From contig JACBWW010000069.1 of assembly GCA_020086605.1 (NCBI GenBank), forward strand, positions 1,815,947 through 1,879,946: a stretch of 64,000 nucleotides of DNA, given 5' to 3'. The translations under genes and the position numbers were made by a program. Shown in pieces: positions 59,863 through 64,000 of this stretch. The notes below the pieces were generated by a model. The model worked only from the letters and a program-made list of their open reading frames with translations, did no database searches and was not told the origin of the DNA. Each line of letters begins with the position of its first letter. Positions within the stretch are counted from its first letter, which is position 1. This DNA is from Lanius collurio (lineage: Eukaryota > Chordata > Aves > Passeriformes > Laniidae).

Positions 59863-62800
59863 GCACTGAATGGCTTTTTGGCAAGAGGAATTTGCTTTTT
59901 TTTTTCCCCTCTTGAGAGAGTTTTGTGCAGCTGCTTAACAAGTCTGTTAAGGTAACTGTCTGGAGAGTCTTTGGCTGTCTTAATGTAAAACTGACTTGTG
60001 TCAGATGCAGTTTATGGTTTCTGGGAGCTGTGGAATGATCTGCAGCTTCTCCTGGTGTTATTATGTGCTCTCCTTTGGCAGGCAGGCACAGCTTGGTGCT
60101 CAGGGGTGCTTTGATTCACAGAAGCATTCACTGCTGATGAGCTGAATGTACAAATCTTTCAGTCTGTGTATTGATAGAAGCCCTTGAGGGGACTTTATCA
60201 CTATTTTTTTTGTCTGGCTTTTAGTTAAGGATTCTAATTTGTGGGTATTTTGTGTGCTTGGCATACCCAAATACGTAAGTGTAGCCAGGCATCTGCTGCT
60301 TTTGTTCCTAATGTGTATAAATGAATTGTAGACTGTTGGCACCAGAATATTCAGTTACAAACACTGTTGCATCCTTCTGTAATTACTGATATTTTTGTGG
60401 GTGTGTCAAGAGTTTTGGGGATGTGACCCAGCTGCAGTGACAAAATCATGTTTATGCCTTGTGTGTTTAAATCTACAGACTTGCAGTCTTCCCAGATAAA
60501 TCCAGCTCTTAGGGAATTAATGCCAGGAGTTTTGGAGTCAGAAGTTTTGCTTTCCAGAAAGTCACACATCAGGGAAGGTCTCACTGGTGTCCAAAAAGTT
60601 ATCTTAATAATTTGATTTTAATCTGTATTGACAGGAATATGTAAATCTAACCTGTAGTGCAGTGAGGCATCCCCATAGGCTTTGTAGTGATCGGTTAAGA
60701 CAATGAAAAGAGAATCCCTGATGGAGTAAATGAGAAGTAGTGGGACTTTTTTTTAAAGTATGGATAGGTGATTGTTGCCTGCCCATATAAAAAACCACAA
60801 ACCCTCCAGAAATATGCACATGTCAGTCTGATACAACAACACTTAAGGACTCCTATCAAACAGATGAAACTCTGCATTGGACAGTGATAAACAGAAATGT
60901 CTCCTGAGTGTCCAGAGCAGGTGAAAAGTGTCCTCAGCACAGGACTCCCAGCAAGCAACTCCAGAGCAGCTGTGATAGAAAGTGTTACAGCAGTGTACAG
61001 ATACCAGTGTGTCCAGTGGAGCATTCTGGATTTTGGGAAGGATGACTTATGCTTAGAGTAGTTGATGTACCTGACACTGCTACAGCTTTGTGTGATGCCT
61101 CTGGGCTCTCTCTAGGTCTGGTCTGCTTGGGGGAGGAATTCAGGAAGCTGACTAAAGGAAGAAAATTACAGACTATTTCAAAGATGGATGAAAGATCACT
61201 TTTAATATAATGTTACTGAACACAGACAGAAAAAAATGGAAGGAGAGAAGAAAGATTTTAAGGGCTAGAAAAGTGAAAAGGTGAGATTGGGAGGAAGATG
61301 ATTTATAGGTTGGTTCTGTAAAGTGTGAGTTCACAACCACCAAAAGCTGGTGATTTACAAAGCAACTTCTGAGCTACTGCATCATAAAGTTGGTGCCTAT
61401 TAGTATAAACTGGTGTCTACTTCAAGCTGCTTTTACTTATTAGGGGGAACAAGTGGGCTTGCAGAGCTGGTCAGGAGTCCTAGGAATGAGGTGAGACTCT
61501 GGTCTGGTCAGTGGCTACAGAAACGAGCATTTGGACCCTTAACTTCAATCTGTGCAATTTCACAAATGGCCACTGTGCATTTTGAAGATGTTTTGAATAC
61601 TCCATTTTGTTTGAGGAGTAGCCTACTCTGCATTCTTCTCTGGAAAAGCAGAGTACAGCCAAGTGTCTTATCAGCCCTGATGTAGCTTTTACAGTAGCTT
61701 ATCTAGGAGCTTTTACCTTTCTGCCTCCTTCCTTTCTACAGTACCCAACCAGAGAACTAGGGAATGGCATATTTTGATGCTGCCTCTCTGGAGAGGGTGC
61801 TGTGTGTGGTATTGGCTGGTTGTCTGAAACCACACAGATTCAGCAAATGGAGAAGATGGTTTAACATCTGCCTGTTGAGTTGATAAATGGTGAATTGCTC
61901 GAGTGGCAGCACACAACCCCACGTGTGCACTTGGAGCAGATGGCTTTGATGTGTGCTCGAGACAAATGTGCTGTCCCTTCTGCCCCCTCCAGCCTCAGTA
62001 GGCAAGGGTGCACAGAACAAACCTGGGAGTGCTTCAAAAGCCATAAAAATGTGAAGTGTAAATAAAGCACACTGTGCTGACTTTGTGTAGTCACTGAGCC
62101 CATGTGCCTTGAGTTTTGGGGGATGATCTGCATTCAGTAAATTGAAGTGGGGTGGGTGACCTGCCATTGGCATGCTTCAACTCGTTCATTGTGACAGGGA
62201 CTGCAGGCAGTGCTACATGTAGGTCATTTCAAAGTGACAAAATTTAATTTCTTTATGGTGGCACATTTCTTTCTGTACATGCAGTTACTGGCTCTTGGTC
62301 TTCTTTTCGCTGTTTCCTAACATTCATTTAGTTGTCAAGAGAATATTGGCAGCTGAAGTATTAGAGACAGACAAGGTTCTAACATTAGTATTTAAAAATG
62401 ACTGCATAGATGTTGTTGCAGTTGTAATGTTTGTAAGGAAAGGGAAGAGCCTGGAAGAATGAGCTTGTATGGAGCTGTTCAGGAAGCAGATGCAGAGTTA
62501 AAAGAGCTGGACCAGTGATTCTGGTTGGTACAGATATTTCAGGCTCTCCTACAGGCACAGGAAACCCATAAGGTTTCCATAATGATGTGTCTTTCTTTGC
62601 AGAAGGCAATAGGAAAATTACAGTATATACAGAATAGCTGTATCAGTAGGCAGAGGTCATTGTGAATTTATTGAAATGCAGTGCTAGAGAAGCAGTAATG
62701 CTGGGAGATTACTGTTAGGTTTGAGACAGAGTAAAATTGCAAACAGTCTTTAGCTACTGTTATATGAATTGGCATCTGTCTTAATTTGCTGGGAAGCTAC

Positions 62801-63039
62801 CCAAGTGGACGCACTTTTCTGATATGGGTAAAATATCAGTGGCTCATGCTCATGAGCTTTTGTAACTTTTTTTTATAACTCAGTCTGCTGGCCCTGGCAG
62901 TTGGTCTGTCCAAAAATCCAGTGGAAATGGGATGTGTTCTTAGCTTTTGAAGGCTTCCTTCTTTGCTGGCTAAAGCTTCCTTTTAAGTTGCAAGATCTTT
63001 TGTCTGACATCCCTGAGTGTTTCTTGTGTTCTCTTTTTA
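59863..63039. other. Intron 2, no recognisable feature
   Basis: Intronic DNA. A 138-codon antisense frame (61757-62173) and a 109-codon antisense frame (60695-61024) are open but match nothing that I recognise. No RNA gene or named transposon was seen. Confidence 0.5.
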
Positions 63040-63215
63040 TAAAAGCAATGGAAGGCCGGCAGCCAAGTCCGAAAGCATTTAACTCGTGAAGGCTCTGCTG
63101 TCATTAATTTTAAGCACGTCACTGTGGTGTCGGTCAGCTTGACTACCAACAAAGAAAACTAAAGTGTTCCCATAAATCATTTTATTGTCCTAATCCAACC
63201 TAATTAACTAAACTA
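63040..63215. promoter_or_regulatory. Candidate conserved intronic element with homeodomain cores
   Basis: CpGs are retained ('ggccggcagcc', 'tccgaaag', 'ctcgtgaag', 'gcacgtcac', 'gtgtcggtc') next to homeodomain cores: ATTAAT at 63103-63108, TAATCC at 63191-63196 and TAATTA at 63201-63206. Such clustering is unlike the adjacent intron. Function is inference. Confidence 0.3.
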
Positions 63216-64000
63216 AAACTCCTATTCTGATGAAGCAGCCCTTCCTGTGAGACATCTGCCTCTTTCTTAATGGATTTTAGCTTTTATTTCTGCTATAATG
63301 CACAAGAGTTGGTGACTGTAATAACATTCAGTCCCTCTTGCCATCTTTGGGGAGCTCACCTGGCACAAGGGAATGGTTAATTTTGAATTTCCAAATGCAG
63401 AGTTTTTGGGTTTTTTTCATTCCTTGGAAACATGGCTGGCAAGCCAGGATGAAGCAATAAAATCTCTGTTTCTAGAAGTAGATTAGACTTGTTCCCTGCA
63501 AGCTTTGCAAGCAGCAGCCTAAAGGCTCTGAGAATTTTGGGATCTGCTTCTGTAGTTCATTGACGTGCTCCTGACACGGAAGGTTTGACTTAATGCTATT
63601 AAGTTGATGTAATTGTGCTGTGAGCTCGTGACCTGTTCTTGAACTCTGGGGCTGGAGGTGACTGAGGGGAATGAGCTGCACTGTCAGTGTGCAGGGGTTT
63701 GCTGTGGCACACTGGGACATGATCCTAGATAGGGAACATCTGGCTGAGGACAGATGTAAATTCAGTGTAGGAGAATAGGGTGGAAATTCGGACTGAAGAG
63801 CCATTTCTGCTCTTGGGGATAATCTGTTGAAGATTTGTTAAGTTTTAGTTTTGTTCCCTCCTTTTTCTGTATCTTTGCTTAAAAAAAGCAGGGCACTAAG
63901 AAACACTGGCTTTAAATATAACCCTTATATAGTCTCATTCCCTTTATCTACAAAGTGATTTTATGTGGGGTGAGGGAGTTCTATTTTCTCACTTCTTGAA
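63216..64000. other. Intron 2, end of window
   Basis: No exon, RNA gene or repeat family was recognised. The window ends within the intron. Confidence 0.5.

Larger units (their letters stand above)
37965..64000 (+). other. PELI2: PELI2 intron 2, running off the window
   Basis: The intron opens with GTATGTGA and continues past the window end. I searched by eye for the next expected exon (family sequence continuing AISCKGQHSISYTL) and did not find it, so intron 2 is at least 26 kb. The content is mostly featureless AT-moderate DNA with a few islands listed separately. No nested gene is supported. Confidence 0.8.

Noticed and set aside
61757..62173. 138-codon minus-strand frame
   Set aside because: No family similarity, no promoter, and no splice-bounded structure. 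Likely chance.
1..64000. CRISPR array, operon or prophage structure
   Set aside because: There are no regularly spaced identical repeats with unique spacers, no closely packed genes, and the spliced vertebrate gene plus CR1 elements show this is nuclear animal DNA.

Overview
The window looks like a piece of a bird nuclear genome. It is AT-moderate and almost entirely non-coding. It carries truncated 3' ends of CR1 LINEs of the avian/reptilian type, has one strong CpG island, and contains two short, well-spliced coding exons far apart. No bacterial, plasmid or phage architecture is present, and almost all open frames of 60-140 codons are chance frames in non-coding DNA. I saw no tRNA, rRNA, CRISPR array or intact mobile element.

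The only gene I can support is the 5' part of PELI2 (Pellino-2, an E3 ubiquitin ligase of Toll/IL-1 receptor signalling), on the + strand. Coding exon 1 (12333-12409) lies in a CpG-island promoter (about 11870-13250). Coding exon 2 is at 37835-37964. They are separated by a 25.4 kb intron with consensus GT/AG ends. The split glycine codon (GG + A) joins them in frame and gives the first 69 residues of the protein, the start of its FHA-type domain. The gene leaves the window inside intron 2, so the rest of the FHA region and the RING-like C-terminus lie downstream.

Layout: 1-11.87 kb is upstream intergenic DNA with five CR1 fragments and two stretches that look like conserved regulatory elements (about 3.54-3.72 and 4.69-5.00 kb). 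The promoter and CpG island follow, with a forkhead-type site, GC boxes and an upstream ORF. Intron 1 (12410-37834) starts with a GC-rich minisatellite of about 41-43 bp units. It also holds one CR1 fragment and an AT-rich 19-bp tandem repeat interrupted by a 392-base assembly gap. Intron 2 (37965-64000) is plain intronic sequence with a few islands of interest: two perfect 12-13 bp inverted repeats, a 42-nt in-frame exon-like segment, a 217-codon antisense open frame, and several homeodomain-motif clusters.

I did not find a new multi-gene biological system. The most useful leads are candidate cis-regulatory elements, the 5' intronic minisatellite, the upstream ORF with a weak main start context, and the cryptic-exon candidate. 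All of these need comparative or transcript data to confirm.
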